A DNA stretch of 64,000 bases from Brucella pituitosa. Lineage in GTDB: Bacteria; Pseudomonadota; Alphaproteobacteria; Rhizobiales; Rhizobiaceae. The notes beneath the pieces were generated by a model, which saw nothing but the letters and a program-made list of their open reading frames with translations, did no database searches and had not been told where the DNA came from. The stretch is taken from assembly GCF_003049685.1 (NCBI RefSeq), contig NZ_PYSY02000001.1, positions 2,097,001-2,161,000 of the forward strand. The letters are read 5' to 3'. This document shows positions 44,653-53,992 of this stretch, piece after piece. The position numbers and the translations under genes are program-made. How positions within the stretch are numbered: the first letter of the stretch is position 1; each line of letters starts with the position of its first letter.

Positions 44653-45655
44653 GCGGCTTTTATCTCTGCTCACCTTATCGCTCTCTGCGGCTTTCGCCTT
44701 TGCGCCTCACGCTCAGGCAAAAGATAAGCTCACCATTTACACCTATGACAGTTTCGTTTCCGAATGGGGTCCAGGTCCCAAGGTGAAGGAAAATTTTGAG
44801 AAGGAATGCGATTGCGAACTGGAATGGATTGCATCAGCTGACGGTGTCGCCCTTCTCAACCGTCTGAAGCTCGAAGGCGGTAATACAAAAGCCGACATCG
44901 TGCTCGGTCTCGACACGAACCTGACAACAGAAGCACATGCCACCGGCTATTTCGCGCCAAGTGGCATTGATCTGTCCAATGTCAAAGTGCCGGGTGACTT
45001 CAAGGACGATGCTTTCGTGCCTTATGATTATGGCTACTTCGCTATCGTCTATGATTCCGAAAAACTGCCCAACCCGCCGCAAAGCCTGAAAGAACTGATC
45101 GAAGGTGATCCGTCACAGAAAATCGTCATTCAGGACCCGCGGACATCAACACCCGGCCTTGGCATTCTGCTGTGGATCAAATCGGTCTATGGCGATCAGG
45201 CGGGTGAAGCCTGGGAAAAACTGCAAAAGCGCATCCTGACGGTTACACCGGGCTGGTCGGAAGCCTATGGTCTCTTCACCAAGGGCGAAGCGCCGATGGT
45301 GCTCTCTTACACAACGTCGCCTGCCTATCACATGATTGCGGAAAACACCGAGCGCTACAAGGCACTGGCCTATCCGGAAGGCAATTACCTTCAGATTGAA
45401 CTTGCTGCACAGACCACAACCGGTGCGAAAAACCCACTGGCTCAGAAGTTTCTTACCTTCATGACTGGTCCCGGTTTTCAGGATGTGATCCCTGAAACCA
45501 ACTGGATGTATCCGGCAGGCAAGACTTCACAGCCACTTGCTCCGGCTTTCGACAAGCTGCCAAAGCCTGAAAAAACACTTCTGATCCCAGCCGATGAAGT
45601 TGCGAAAAACCGCAAAGCTTGGGTTGATGAATGGCTTGCAGCCTCCAGCAAATGA
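44651..45655 (+). CDS. thiB: Thiamine-binding periplasmic protein
   Basis: 334 residues with a signal peptide ([23 protein letters not shown]). The mature start [19 protein letters not shown] and [14 protein letters not shown] are typical of ThiB, the solute-binding protein of the thiamine/TPP ABC importer. First gene after the TPP riboswitch. Its stop overlaps the thiP start (ATGA). Confidence 0.96.
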   Translation: MRLLSLLTLSLSAAFAFAPHAQAKDKLTIYTYDSFVSEWGPGPKVKENFEKECDCELEWIASADGVALLNRLKLEGGNTKADIVLGLDTNLTTEAHATGYFAPSGIDLSNVKVPGDFKDDAFVPYDYGYFAIVYDSEKLPNPPQSLKELIEGDPSQKIVIQDPRTSTPGLGILLWIKSVYGDQAGEAWEKLQKRILTVTPGWSEAYGLFTKGEAPMVLSYTTSPAYHMIAENTERYKALAYPEGNYLQIELAAQTTTGAKNPLAQKFLTFMTGPGFQDVIPETNWMYPAGKTSQPLAPAFDKLPKPEKTLLIPADEVAKNRKAWVDEWLAASSK

Positions 45656-47274
45656 GCAAACCGCTGACCATCGGCCATCCAAGACAAATGCCTGCGATCA
45701 AACCACTCGCAGGCATACTGGCGCTTGGCTTTCTGGCAGTTCTGGTCGGCGGCTCGCTGCTGGCTCTGGCGATGGAAGCCAGTGGCTTCAGCACTGACGT
45801 CTATTTCGATAGCTACCTACTGCGGGTAGCCCGTTTCACGATCCTGCAAGCGGCAGCATCAAGCCTTCTATCCGTGCTGTTCGCAATTCCTGTGGCGCGC
45901 GCGCTTTACTCGGAAGCGAGCTTTCCGGGACGCAGCTTCATTCTGCGTCTCTTTGCTCTGCCGCTGGCGCTGCCCGCCCTTGTGACTGTGCTTGGCATCA
46001 CCAGCATTTATGGTCGCAATGGTTTCATTGCGCAGCTTTCGCAATCGGCTGGCTACCCGGTCTCGCCCGATATTTACGGCATCACCGGCATTCTTATTGC
46101 GCATGTGTTTTTCAACATGCCACTGGCGGTCCGGCTCATTCTTGCCGCGTATGAAACGATCCCCGCCGATTACTGGAAACTTTCAGCGCAACTCGGTATG
46201 CACAGCACGCCACGCTTTCGTCTCATCGAATGGCCTGCCATCCGGCGTAACTTGCCGGGCATGACCGGCCTCATATTCATGCTCTGCGTCACCAGCTTCA
46301 CCACCGTACTGACACTGGGCGGCGGCCCTCGCGCAACAACGCTTGAAGTCGCAATCTACCAAAGCCTGCATTTCGATTTTGATCCGGCACGTGCTGTAGC
46401 ACTCACGCTCGCACAGCTCGCGCTGACATTGATGATCCTGCTGGCACTGCGTCTGACCGGGCGTCCGTCAGAAGAGGGCTTCACGCTTGCAACGACAGCC
46501 AGACGTTATGGCAAACCATCTACGCGAGAACGTGTTTTCAATATTATAGCGATTGTGATCGGCTTTCTTTATGTGGCGCTGCCTGTTTCAGGTGTCGTCA
46601 TTTCGGGCCTTGCCGCAGATCTGGTGCGATTGTTGAGCGAACGAACCGTATGGCGCGCAATCTCTACCAGCATCGCGCTCGGCTTTTCCGCTGCCCTGCT
46701 TTCCGTCATCCTCTCGCTCTCACTTGTTATCGCGCGCGAGGCGACCCGGAACATACGGCTCGCCAACCTCTTTGACACAGGCGCCAGTCTCATATTGGTG
46801 ATGCCACCTATCGTCCTTGGAGCGGGATGGTTCATTCTGCTGCGTCATTTCACTGACCCATTCGCAATGGCTCCCTTGATGGTGGTGACCGTGAATGCCG
46901 CTATGGCCATGCCATTTGCCGTGCGACTGCTAAGACCCGCATGGGATACATCAGCCGCGCGCCACAACAGGCTTTGCGCTCAGCTTGGCATCAAAGGTTT
47001 TAATCGACTGCGACTTATCGATTGGCCGTCGGTCCGCAGGCCATTCGGAATGGCCTTTGCCTTTGCAATGGCGCTGTCTCTCGGCGATCTGGGCACAATC
47101 GCCCTTTTCGGCAGCGATGCCTTGCTGAATCTGCCCTATCTTCTGTTTCAGCGTATGGGTAGCTATCGCACATTCGACGCAGCAGGCCTTGCGCTTATTC
47201 TCGGTCTTCTATGTCTTGGTCTGATGATGATTGCAGATCGCGCCGCAGTCCGAAAGGAAACGCCCCGTTCATGA
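45652..47274 (+). CDS. thiP: Thiamine ABC transporter permease
   Basis: 540 residues from the ATG at 45652, overlapping the thiB stop. Twelve or so hydrophobic helices form two permease halves. Each has an EAA-like loop: [28 protein letters not shown] and [24 protein letters not shown]. This is the fused ThiP type. Its stop overlaps the thiQ start. Confidence 0.95.
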   Translation: MSKPLTIGHPRQMPAIKPLAGILALGFLAVLVGGSLLALAMEASGFSTDVYFDSYLLRVARFTILQAAASSLLSVLFAIPVARALYSEASFPGRSFILRLFALPLALPALVTVLGITSIYGRNGFIAQLSQSAGYPVSPDIYGITGILIAHVFFNMPLAVRLILAAYETIPADYWKLSAQLGMHSTPRFRLIEWPAIRRNLPGMTGLIFMLCVTSFTTVLTLGGGPRATTLEVAIYQSLHFDFDPARAVALTLAQLALTLMILLALRLTGRPSEEGFTLATTARRYGKPSTRERVFNIIAIVIGFLYVALPVSGVVISGLAADLVRLLSERTVWRAISTSIALGFSAALLSVILSLSLVIAREATRNIRLANLFDTGASLILVMPPIVLGAGWFILLRHFTDPFAMAPLMVVTVNAAMAMPFAVRLLRPAWDTSAARHNRLCAQLGIKGFNRLRLIDWPSVRRPFGMAFAFAMALSLGDLGTIALFGSDALLNLPYLLFQRMGSYRTFDAAGLALILGLLCLGLMMIADRAAVRKETPRS

Positions 47275-48020
47275 ATGTCCCGCCGCCTAAGACCAATCTG
47301 GCAAATATCCGCTTTGAAGATGTTCGTTTCAGCTATGGCGAAACCAACATGCATTTCGATGTGAATGTGCCGGGCGGCGTTATCACGGCGATTGTCGGCC
47401 CAAGTGGTTCGGGAAAATCCACATTTCTCAACCTCATTGCAGGGTTCGAGACGCCACAGGCTGGGCAAGTTTTAATCGGCACAACCGATGTCACCCACCT
47501 GCCGCCAGCATCCCGGCCCGTCTCCATGGTATTTCAGGAAAACAATCTTTTTGCGCATCTGACGGTCGAGCAGAATGTCGGGCTTGGTCGTTCGCCCAAT
47601 CTGAAGCTCAGTGAAGCAGACCGGAGAGCCATTGCCAGCGCCCTTGGCCGCGTCGGGCTTCGGGGGAAAGAGCAGCGTAAACCCGAAGCTCTTTCCGGCG
47701 GCGAACGTCAGCGCGTGGCGATAGCGCGTGCGCTGGTGCGTGAACGCCCCGTCCTTTTGCTTGATGAGGCATTCGCCTCACTGGGGCCAGCGCTGCGTCA
47801 CCAAATGCTGGATCTGGTGCGTGAATTACAGCGGGAAAACGCCATGACCGTGTTGATGGTCACCCATACGCCAGAAGATGCCCTTTATCTCGACGCATTG
47901 TTGCTATTTCTCGACAATGGTCGGATTTCCGCTCAAGGGCCCGCCGTTGAGTTGCTGTCATCATCTGGACCGGAAGCATTGAAGCACTATATCGGTGAGC
48001 AGGCACCGAAGCTCAAATGA
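47271..48020 (+). CDS. thiQ: Thiamine ABC transporter ATP-binding protein
   Basis: 249 residues from the ATG at 47271. Walker A GPSGSGKS, signature LSGGERQR, Walker [10 protein letters not shown], and switch His in VTHTPEDAL. The D-loop has ASLGPALR. It powers ThiBP. Overlapping stops and starts through thiBPQ show tight coupling. Confidence 0.96.
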   Translation: MNVPPPKTNLANIRFEDVRFSYGETNMHFDVNVPGGVITAIVGPSGSGKSTFLNLIAGFETPQAGQVLIGTTDVTHLPPASRPVSMVFQENNLFAHLTVEQNVGLGRSPNLKLSEADRRAIASALGRVGLRGKEQRKPEALSGGERQRVAIARALVRERPVLLLDEAFASLGPALRHQMLDLVRELQRENAMTVLMVTHTPEDALYLDALLLFLDNGRISAQGPAVELLSSSGPEALKHYIGEQAPKLK

Positions 48021-48327
48021 AGCTTTTCATGTGATTCCATTCACAACTGGAAACGCTGTTGGGGAGCATCCCGAAAAGTGTGAAACGATTTTCGGATAAC
48101 ATGCTCATCGAAACGCGCTCTGAATGTTACGGTTGTGGACATATTTTGTTCGCAATCAGCTTGAAGAACGGCTTAGAACACTGATCTACTTCTTGTGGGC
48201 TATTCAGTCTGTAGCTAGATTTGCGCCACGATATCGACGCTGATTCAATTGCGAGGGTAAAATACTGATCCGTCAACAGACCCGTGTCCGGGCCTCCCTG
48301 TGTCTTCCAGTCTCTCTGCCAGAACGG
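48021..48327. other. Intergenic region with a palindromic repeat
   Basis: Contains the repeat at 48064-48121 and about 200 bp of unremarkable sequence before the M48 protease gene. No gene seen. Confidence 0.5.
48064..48121. repeat. Dispersed palindromic repeat, GCATCCCGAAAAGTG type
   Basis: GGAGCATCCCGAAAAGTGTG...TTTTCGGATAACATGCTC, followed by ATCGAAACGCGCTCT as in the 36630 copy. Confidence 0.8.
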
Positions 48328-49797
48328 ATGCAGCGCAATTGGCGGAAACCAGCCATCGGTCTTGGCTTGCTTGCTGTTGCCTTGATTTCAGGTTGTCAGT
48401 CGATCAATTCGAGCAAGGATCTTGGCCTTCAGCCGTCCTCAAATCCGGTAACGGTCGAAAACGTCACCCGTAACGACCGTCTGGCACAGATCGGCGCACA
48501 ACAGCACCCGCGTATCCTCGCGACCTATGGCGGAGAGTACAAGGATCAGAAACTCGAGCGCATGGTTGCCAAGATCGTTGGCAATCTGACGACCGTTTCC
48601 GACAAACCGGATCAGACCTATCGCATCACTATTCTCGATAGTCCCAATATCAATGCTTTCGCGCTGCCCGGCGGCTTTCTTTATGTGACGCGCGGCTTGC
48701 TGGCGCTAGCCAACGATTCCTCGGAGGTTGCAGCCGTCATTGCTCACGAAATGGGCCATGTCGTCGCCAACCACGGTATCCTTCGTCAGGAGAAGGAAGC
48801 CGAGACGGCGATTGCCGGACGTGTCGCGACCGAAGTCCTGCATAACGAGAGCGCAAGTCGGGAAGCAACCATTCGCGGCAAACTGCGCCTTGCCCAGTTC
48901 TCACGCAATCAGGAACTGCAGGCCGACGCCATTGGCATCAAGATGATTGGTGAAGCCGGCTACGATCCGTTTGCTTCCGCACGCTTCCTGCAATCGATGG
49001 AAGCCTATACGGATTTCCGGTCAGTTTCTGGCGCAACAGATGCAAGCCTCGACTTTCTTGCAAGCCATCCAGCCACCCCGCAGCGCATTCAGCTTGCGCT
49101 CGGACATGCACGCCGCATTGGCGCACCGGGGGTTGGCACCACAGATCGCGATTCCTTCCTCAACGGAATCGATGGGCTTCTTTATGGCGACTCGCCCAAT
49201 GAAGGCTATGTTCGTGAACAGACCTTCATCCATCCAAAACTGGGCGTAACCTTCACCGCACCTGAAGGCTTCACCATCGACAATTCGGCGAATGCCGTCA
49301 TGGCGAGCGGTCCGGGTGAAGTAGCAATCCGTTTTGACGGCGCATCCCTGCCCGCAGGCTCAAACCTCACCGATTATATCAAATCGGGTTGGGTAACAGG
49401 CCTCGATGAAAGCTCGATTCGTCCGATCACAATCAATGGCCTGCCTGCCGCCACCGCACGCGCAAGTGCCGACCGCTGGCAGTTCGATATTGTGGTAATC
49501 GGCGCAAACAATAAGGTTTATCGGTTCCTGACTGCAGCGCCTAAGGGGAGCAATGCCTTACTGCCTGCTTCGCAGACCGTAACCCAGTCGTTCCGCTTAC
49601 TGTCCCCTGCCGAGCAGAATGCGATCAAGCCATTGCGCATTCGCGTCGTTACTGTGAAGCCGGGCGATACGATGGCGAGCCTTTCCGCACGCATGCAGGG
49701 CACGACGCGCAAGCTTGAACTGTTCCGCCTGCTCAATGCGATGTCTGCTGGCGCGACGGTGTCGGTTGGTGATCGGGTAAAACTCATTAGCGAATAA
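48328..49797 (+). CDS. M48 family metalloprotease lipoprotein with LysM-like C-terminus
   Basis: 489 residues. Lipobox LISGC puts Cys23 at the mature N-terminus. The zinc motif HEMGH is His140-Glu141-His144, with a downstream glutamate in NQELQADAIG. This is the BepA/LoiP-like arrangement of periplasmic proteases for outer-membrane protein quality control. After a middle domain, the C-terminus (IRVVTVKPGDTMASLSARMQ...VSVGDRVKLI) resembles LysM and may bind peptidoglycan. Followed after 14 bp by the MOSC gene. Confidence 0.9.
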   Translation: MQRNWRKPAIGLGLLAVALISGCQSINSSKDLGLQPSSNPVTVENVTRNDRLAQIGAQQHPRILATYGGEYKDQKLERMVAKIVGNLTTVSDKPDQTYRITILDSPNINAFALPGGFLYVTRGLLALANDSSEVAAVIAHEMGHVVANHGILRQEKEAETAIAGRVATEVLHNESASREATIRGKLRLAQFSRNQELQADAIGIKMIGEAGYDPFASARFLQSMEAYTDFRSVSGATDASLDFLASHPATPQRIQLALGHARRIGAPGVGTTDRDSFLNGIDGLLYGDSPNEGYVREQTFIHPKLGVTFTAPEGFTIDNSANAVMASGPGEVAIRFDGASLPAGSNLTDYIKSGWVTGLDESSIRPITINGLPAATARASADRWQFDIVVIGANNKVYRFLTAAPKGSNALLPASQTVTQSFRLLSPAEQNAIKPLRIRVVTVKPGDTMASLSARMQGTTRKLELFRLLNAMSAGATVSVGDRVKLISE

Positions 49798-49811
49798 GGA
49801 TCACCCCGAAA

Positions 49812-50507
49812 GTGGAAATGGAAATCCGTATCAGTGCACTGCTTGCCGGAAAGATCGCTCCTTTGGGAGAACGACAGGCGCCGAGCGGCATTGATAAGAA
49901 GCCCGTTTCCGGTCCTGCAAAGCTTCTTCGTGACGGTCTCGAATGCGATGAGCAAGGCGACAAAAAAGTGCATGGCGGTCCGGAAAAAGCCGTCCATCAC
50001 TATCCCCACGATCATTATGATGATTGGCGTGAGGACGTAGGTGACAATCCTCGTCTTGATGCATCTGGCGCTTTTGGCGAGAATATTTCAACGACCGGAC
50101 TGACCGAGCATAATGTTGCAATCGGCGACCGCTTCCGCATTGGCACAGCGCTCGTGGAGGTTTCGCAAGGCCGACAGCCTTGCTGGAAGCTGAATGCACG
50201 TTTTGATGTGCCGGATATGGCCATGCGCGTGCAAAAAACCGGCCGCACCGGCTGGTACTATCGTGTTCTGGAAGAAGGTGTCGTTGCCGAGAACGATACG
50301 ATGAAGCTGGTTGAGCGGCTTTCGCCGGAATGGACGCTGCACCGGGTTTGGCATCTGCTTTACGTCGATATGCTCAATTATGATCAGCTTGCTGAAATGG
50401 CTCAGATCCCGCACCTTGCAGACGGCTGGAAGCGTTATGCTGTCCGCCGTCTCGAAAATCGCAAGGTGGAAGACTGGTCGCCCCGGCTTACAGGGCATAA
50501 AGAATAA
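49812..50507 (+). CDS. MOSC domain protein (YiiM-like)
   Basis: 231 residues starting with GTG at 49812; an ATG two codons later is also possible. The MOSC beta-barrel carries KVHGGPEKAVHHYPHDHYDDW and the presumed Mo-cofactor Cys in QGRQPCWKLNARF. The C-terminal 3-alpha domain matches YiiM, a molybdoenzyme that reduces N-hydroxylated compounds. Convergent with rpoH2. Confidence 0.88.
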   Translation: MEMEIRISALLAGKIAPLGERQAPSGIDKKPVSGPAKLLRDGLECDEQGDKKVHGGPEKAVHHYPHDHYDDWREDVGDNPRLDASGAFGENISTTGLTEHNVAIGDRFRIGTALVEVSQGRQPCWKLNARFDVPDMAMRVQKTGRTGWYYRVLEEGVVAENDTMKLVERLSPEWTLHRVWHLLYVDMLNYDQLAEMAQIPHLADGWKRYAVRRLENRKVEDWSPRLTGHKE

Positions 50508-50510
50508 AGT

Positions 50511-51449
50511 TCAAGCCTGATAGGCGGCCATTTCGTGCTGATCCAACAGGGCAAGCTTGAGCTTTTCCATCGCACGGCTCTCGATTTGCCTGACACGCTC
50601 TTTTGAAATACCGAGTTTTTCGCCCAGCGCTTCCAGTGTCACCCCGTCATCATCAAGCCGACGCTCGCGAATAATGTGCAATTCACGCTCATTAAGTGCA
50701 TGAAGGGCTGTATGAAGCCAGCTAACCCGACGTTCCATGTCGATGGTGCTCTCCACCACCTCATCCTGCAATGGATGATCGTCAACGAGAAAATCCATGC
50801 GGCTCGATGCACCGGATTCATCATTATTCACTGAAGCCGAGAGCGAACTGTCAGAGCCTGAGAGCCTGCTATCCATGAACTCGACATCGCTTGCAGAGAC
50901 GCCAAGCTGAGTGGAGATCTGGCTATAGATTTCCGCCTTGCTCATCGTCTCATCTTCCTGAGCAAGCTTGGAGCGCAAACGGCGAAGATTGAAGAACAGC
51001 GACTTTTGCGCAGAACTTGTGCCGCCGCGAACAATTGACCAGTTGCGCAGAATGTAATCCTGCATCGAAGCGCGTATCCACCACGACGCATAGGTCGAAA
51101 AGCGCACATCTCGTTCAGGATCAAAGCGCGCAGCCGCTTCAAGCAGGCCTACATAGCCTTCCTGAATAAGATCGCTCATCGGCAGCTTGAACTTGCGGAA
51201 GCGCCCGGCCATGGAAATCACAAGTCGCATATGTGACGCCGTGATGCGATGAAGGGCATCCTGATCTTTGTTCTCTTTCCAACGAATGGCCAGCGCACGT
51301 TCTTCCTCCCGCTCCAGATAAGGTGCAGACATCGCATTGCGGATCATGGACTGGGGAGAAGAGGCGGCAGCTGGTGGCATGTTGCGCGCCACCATTGGCA
51401 AACGCACTGCTGGAACGGTGGAGGAACTGCTTGCGGATGACGTCTTCAT
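50511..51449 (-). CDS. rpoH2: RpoH2-type heat-shock/stress sigma factor
   Basis: 312 residues from the ATG at 51449, which has AGGAGAACCAG before it; a longer frame from 51530 was rejected. Region 2 (HMRLVISMAGRFRKFKLPMSDLIQEGYVGLLEAAARFDPE... RFSTYASWWIRASMQDYI) carries the RpoH box-like QKSLFFNLRRLR. Region 4 ends ISKERVRQIESRAMEKL. The Ser/Ala-rich N-terminal extension fits RpoH2 rather than RpoH1. An EcfG-type promoter lies about 190 bp upstream, as in other Rhizobiales. Confidence 0.88.
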   Translation of the reverse strand: MKTSSASSSSTVPAVRLPMVARNMPPAAASSPQSMIRNAMSAPYLEREEERALAIRWKENKDQDALHRITASHMRLVISMAGRFRKFKLPMSDLIQEGYVGLLEAAARFDPERDVRFSTYASWWIRASMQDYILRNWSIVRGGTSSAQKSLFFNLRRLRSKLAQEDETMSKAEIYSQISTQLGVSASDVEFMDSRLSGSDSSLSASVNNDESGASSRMDFLVDDHPLQDEVVESTIDMERRVSWLHTALHALNERELHIIRERRLDDDGVTLEALGEKLGISKERVRQIESRAMEKLKLALLDQHEMAAYQA

Positions 51450-51634
51450 CTGGTTCTCCTGTTCTGACTGCGAGGCTTTCAAAAAATTGAAAGCGCAAGA
51501 CAAAAGATATTCCAGCTCTGCGAAGAACAATTGAATGAACGTCTTTTATTCGTTCAAAATGCCTTTTACAGACCCGCTCTGAGGCCAGACTGATACGCCG
51601 CAAAACAAACCCGTTTACGAACTGGTGCTGCTTA

Positions 51635-51661
51635 ACAACGCGGCAGGAACCTTCCGGTTCC
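51635..51661 (-). promoter_or_regulatory. EcfG (general stress sigma) promoter for rpoH2
   Basis: On the minus strand GGAAC, 16 bp, then CGTTGT, matching the EcfG/RpoE2 consensus GGAAC-N16/17-CGTT. The -35 overlaps a GGAACC...GGTTCC palindrome. Confidence 0.8.
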
Positions 51662-51696
51662 ATTTAGACACTATAAATCTTTGACATTGCAGGAAA

Positions 51697-51766
51697 ATAG
51701 AGCATTTAAGCCAAAAGTGCGAAGCGGTTTGGCGTAGGATAATGCGTCAAAACAAAAAGATAGAGC
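51697..51766. repeat. Dispersed palindromic repeat
   Basis: TAGAGCATTTAAGCCAAAAGTGCGAAGCGG and TTTGGC...AATGCGTC. Related to the fragment at 15586-15645. Confidence 0.75.
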
Positions 51767-51870
51767 AGCTCTCGCGATATTGCTTGAATCAGAATTACTT
51801 TAGATGAGACACCCATTGAAAAATGGACATCTCGGAAGCGCTCAGCTTGGTGAGTACTAAACCAGATAAA

Positions 51871-51902
51871 TAAAAAGCCCGGCAGAGCCGGGCTTTTTAG
51901 AG
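51871..51902 (-). terminator. Rho-independent terminator after carD
   Basis: AAAAAGCCCGGC and GCCGGGCTTTTT arms around a 2-4 base loop, with T runs on the minus strand. Confidence 0.9.
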
Positions 51903-51919
51903 AACAATGCAAACGTTTA

Positions 51920-52504
51920 TTACGCTGCTTCGACTTCATCGCCGTCAACATCACCTTCCGCATCGGCATCAGCCTTGGTGCGTTTCGGGCTCTTGGCGAG
52001 ATTTGCTTCGATAAGACGAACAGCTTCCGTGTCGGAAAGCTTGTTCACGGCAGCGATTTCACGCGCCATACGGTCGAGCGCTGCTTCATAAAGCTGACGT
52101 TCGGAATAAGACTGCTCAGGCTGGTTTTCAGCGCGATGCAGATCACGAACAACTTCAGAAATCATGATCAAATCGCCGGAATTGATCTTTGCATCATATT
52201 CCTGCGCACGGCGCGACCACATGGTGCGCTTCACGCGTGCACGGCCCTGGACGACCTTCAATGCACGCTCGACATAATCGGTTTCCGAAAGCTTGCGCAT
52301 ACCGATGGTTACAGCCTTAGCGACTGGCACCTTGAGGCGCATTTTGTCTTTTTCAAAGTCAATAACAAAAAGCTCAAGCTTATGACCGGCTACTTCCTGC
52401 TCTTCGATCGCGACGATCTGGCCAACGCCGTGAGCTGGATACACAATCGATTCACCGGTCTTGAAACCCTGACGAGCCGGAGTCTTCTTCTGCTGGGATG
52501 ACAT
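51920..52504 (-). CDS. carD: CarD family transcriptional regulator
   Basis: 194 residues from the ATG at 52504. The N-terminal CarD/TRCF-like RNA-polymerase-interaction domain (GESIVYPAHGVGQIVAIEEQEVAGHKLELFVIDF) and the helical DNA-binding domain (RRAQEYDAKINSGDLIMISEVVRDLHRAE) match alphaproteobacterial CarD. It stabilises open complexes, especially at rRNA promoters. The acidic tail ADADAEGDVDGDEVEAA is unusual only in length. Confidence 0.94.
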   Translation of the reverse strand: MSSQQKKTPARQGFKTGESIVYPAHGVGQIVAIEEQEVAGHKLELFVIDFEKDKMRLKVPVAKAVTIGMRKLSETDYVERALKVVQGRARVKRTMWSRRAQEYDAKINSGDLIMISEVVRDLHRAENQPEQSYSERQLYEAALDRMAREIAAVNKLSDTEAVRLIEANLAKSPKRTKADADAEGDVDGDEVEAA

Positions 52505-52907
52505 ACGCTTCAATACTCCCTGTTGTGCCCGGCGCAACTCGCCGGTTTACACATGATTTCGACCATACCTCCTGGGAGAGATATGGAAGTCGTTGCGGTT
52601 TTGAACTGAAAGCGCTTCTCAGGCACAGATTTATCTACCGGGAGAGTTTGGTGAGGGCGGAGCGCTGAAATCGCAATAATCCATCCCGGTGCCAATACAG
52701 CCCAGTAAAAAAATATAGCCCTTTCAGAGATTAACGCGTTTGCGCCACGAGTTGACGTCCAGCCACCGAAATTATCTGTGCAACTTAACACAATTTTGCG
52801 CAAGAATCAACAAATTGCCAAACACGTTGGTTTTGGCAACTTTAGACGCCCATAAAACAGGCTGTAATCACTTATTCATGCAGACAGGTTTGCCCGCATG
52901 ATGGGTG
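52505..52907. other. Control region upstream of carD
   Basis: About 400 bp. On the minus strand, TTGATT followed 16 bp later by TTAAGT is a weak carD promoter candidate. A plus-strand TTGACG (52752) has no gene behind it. GGGTGTTAATCACCC at 52903-52917 overlaps the fdxA stop and is a possible terminator stem. Confidence 0.4.
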
Positions 52908-53246
52908 TTAATCACCCGAACCTGGTTCTGCTGAGAAGAACTGCTCAAGCTTACCCGTCACGCCATCCATTTCCTTGGCTTCCGGAAGTTCGTCCTTCTT
53001 GGCAGTGAGGTTTGGCCACTTCGCCGCATATTCTGCGTTCAGCTCAAGCCACTTGTCGAGACCTGGCTCAGTGTCCGGGCTGATGGCTTCTGCCGGGCAC
53101 TCAGGCTCACAGACACCGCAATCAATGCATTCGTCCGGATTGATGACGAGCATGTTCTCGCCTTCATAGAAACAGTCGACAGGACAAACCTCGACGCAGT
53201 CCGTATATTTGCAACGAATGCAATTATCGGTCACGACATAAGTCAT
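52908..53246 (-). CDS. fdxA: Ferredoxin FdxA, 7Fe type
   Basis: 112 residues. Two clusters are marked: C9-x2-C12-x4-C17-x3-C21 with Cys25, and C40-x2-C43-x2-C46-x3-C50, giving one [3Fe-4S] and one [4Fe-4S] centre. The C-terminal extension ([22 protein letters not shown]) is typical of FdxA/FdII. Its partner enzymes are not here. AGGAG lies 7 bases upstream of the ATG. Confidence 0.96.
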   Translation of the reverse strand: MTYVVTDNCIRCKYTDCVEVCPVDCFYEGENMLVINPDECIDCGVCEPECPAEAISPDTEPGLDKWLELNAEYAAKWPNLTAKKDELPEAKEMDGVTGKLEQFFSAEPGSGD

Positions 53247-53604
53247 TGTCCAACTCCTGTTGCCAACCTTCCATTTGAAGGAATGGCTTATCTATTCTGA
53301 ACTGGCTGTTTGAACATTCAGATCGAACATCTGAATGGTTCGCTCCCGTCACGACATATGTGTCACGCATATGGTGCTACGGCGTGTGGCTTGCTTGCCA
53401 GCTCATGCCCTTGCAATCGCCAACGGTGAGGTAGCGACTTTATCTGCCTATGACAAGGGCCCAAACGCCGCAATATCAATATGTCACGAACATCTGAAAT
53501 GACGTTTCTTTTGAAGGCGAAAAACTGAAAAATGCTTTTATTTTAAGCCTTTAATACGCAAATTCTATCGTATTGACCATTCAAACTGCGTCATCGCGTC
53601 CGCA
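53247..53604. other. Intergenic region between S4 protein and fdxA
   Basis: About 360 bp with an AT-rich half near 53500-53580 and a CATTCCTTC/GAAGGAATG-like short palindrome near 53268-53285 in the fdxA leader. No gene. Confidence 0.4.
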
Positions 53605-53991
53605 TCAGTTGCCGCGCAAGCGATCAGTTTCGCGACGTTCTTTCTTGGTGGGACGTCCCGCACCGCTTTCGCGCCGAGGCTGCACCGCTTCTATGTTTTC
53701 GGATTGCTGGGTAGGTTTTGGTGTCAAATCTTCATAAAGAAGCTGCGCTTCAGGCGCTGGTCCGCGCCGATCTCCGCCTGCCAGCACCTTGTAGATCACG
53801 ATGCGTCGCTCAAGGGTAATGGTCAGAACATCGCCGATCTTCACCTGATGCGAGGCCTGCTCGATCTTGTCGCGATTAACACGAACTTTGCCGCCGACGG
53901 CGAGTTTCGCCGCCAGCGATCTTGATTTGACCACGCGTGCAAAGAACAGCCACTTATCGATACGCTGTCTTGCAATCGCTTCGGTCGCCAT
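53605..53991 (-). CDS. S4-domain RNA-binding protein (Hsp15-like)
   Basis: 128 residues. The S4 domain fills the first 70 residues: RQRIDKWLFFARVVKSRSLAAKLAVGGKVRVNRDKIEQASHQVKIGD. The tail is basic and disordered (GRPTKKERRETDRLRGN). Hsp15/HslR relatives bind stalled 50S subunits. Its start lies one base after the helicase stop, so the two are coupled. Confidence 0.9.
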   Translation of the reverse strand: MATEAIARQRIDKWLFFARVVKSRSLAAKLAVGGKVRVNRDKIEQASHQVKIGDVLTITLERRIVIYKVLAGGDRRGPAPEAQLLYEDLTPKPTQQSENIEAVQPRRESGAGRPTKKERRETDRLRGN

Positions 53992-53992
53992 C

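Larger units (their letters stand above)
51450..51919. other. Long rpoH2 leader and carD 3' region
   Basis: Contains the EcfG-type promoter (51635-51661), a palindromic repeat (51697-51766) and the carD terminator (51871-51902). The rpoH2 leader would be about 180 nt. No gene. Confidence 0.6.
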
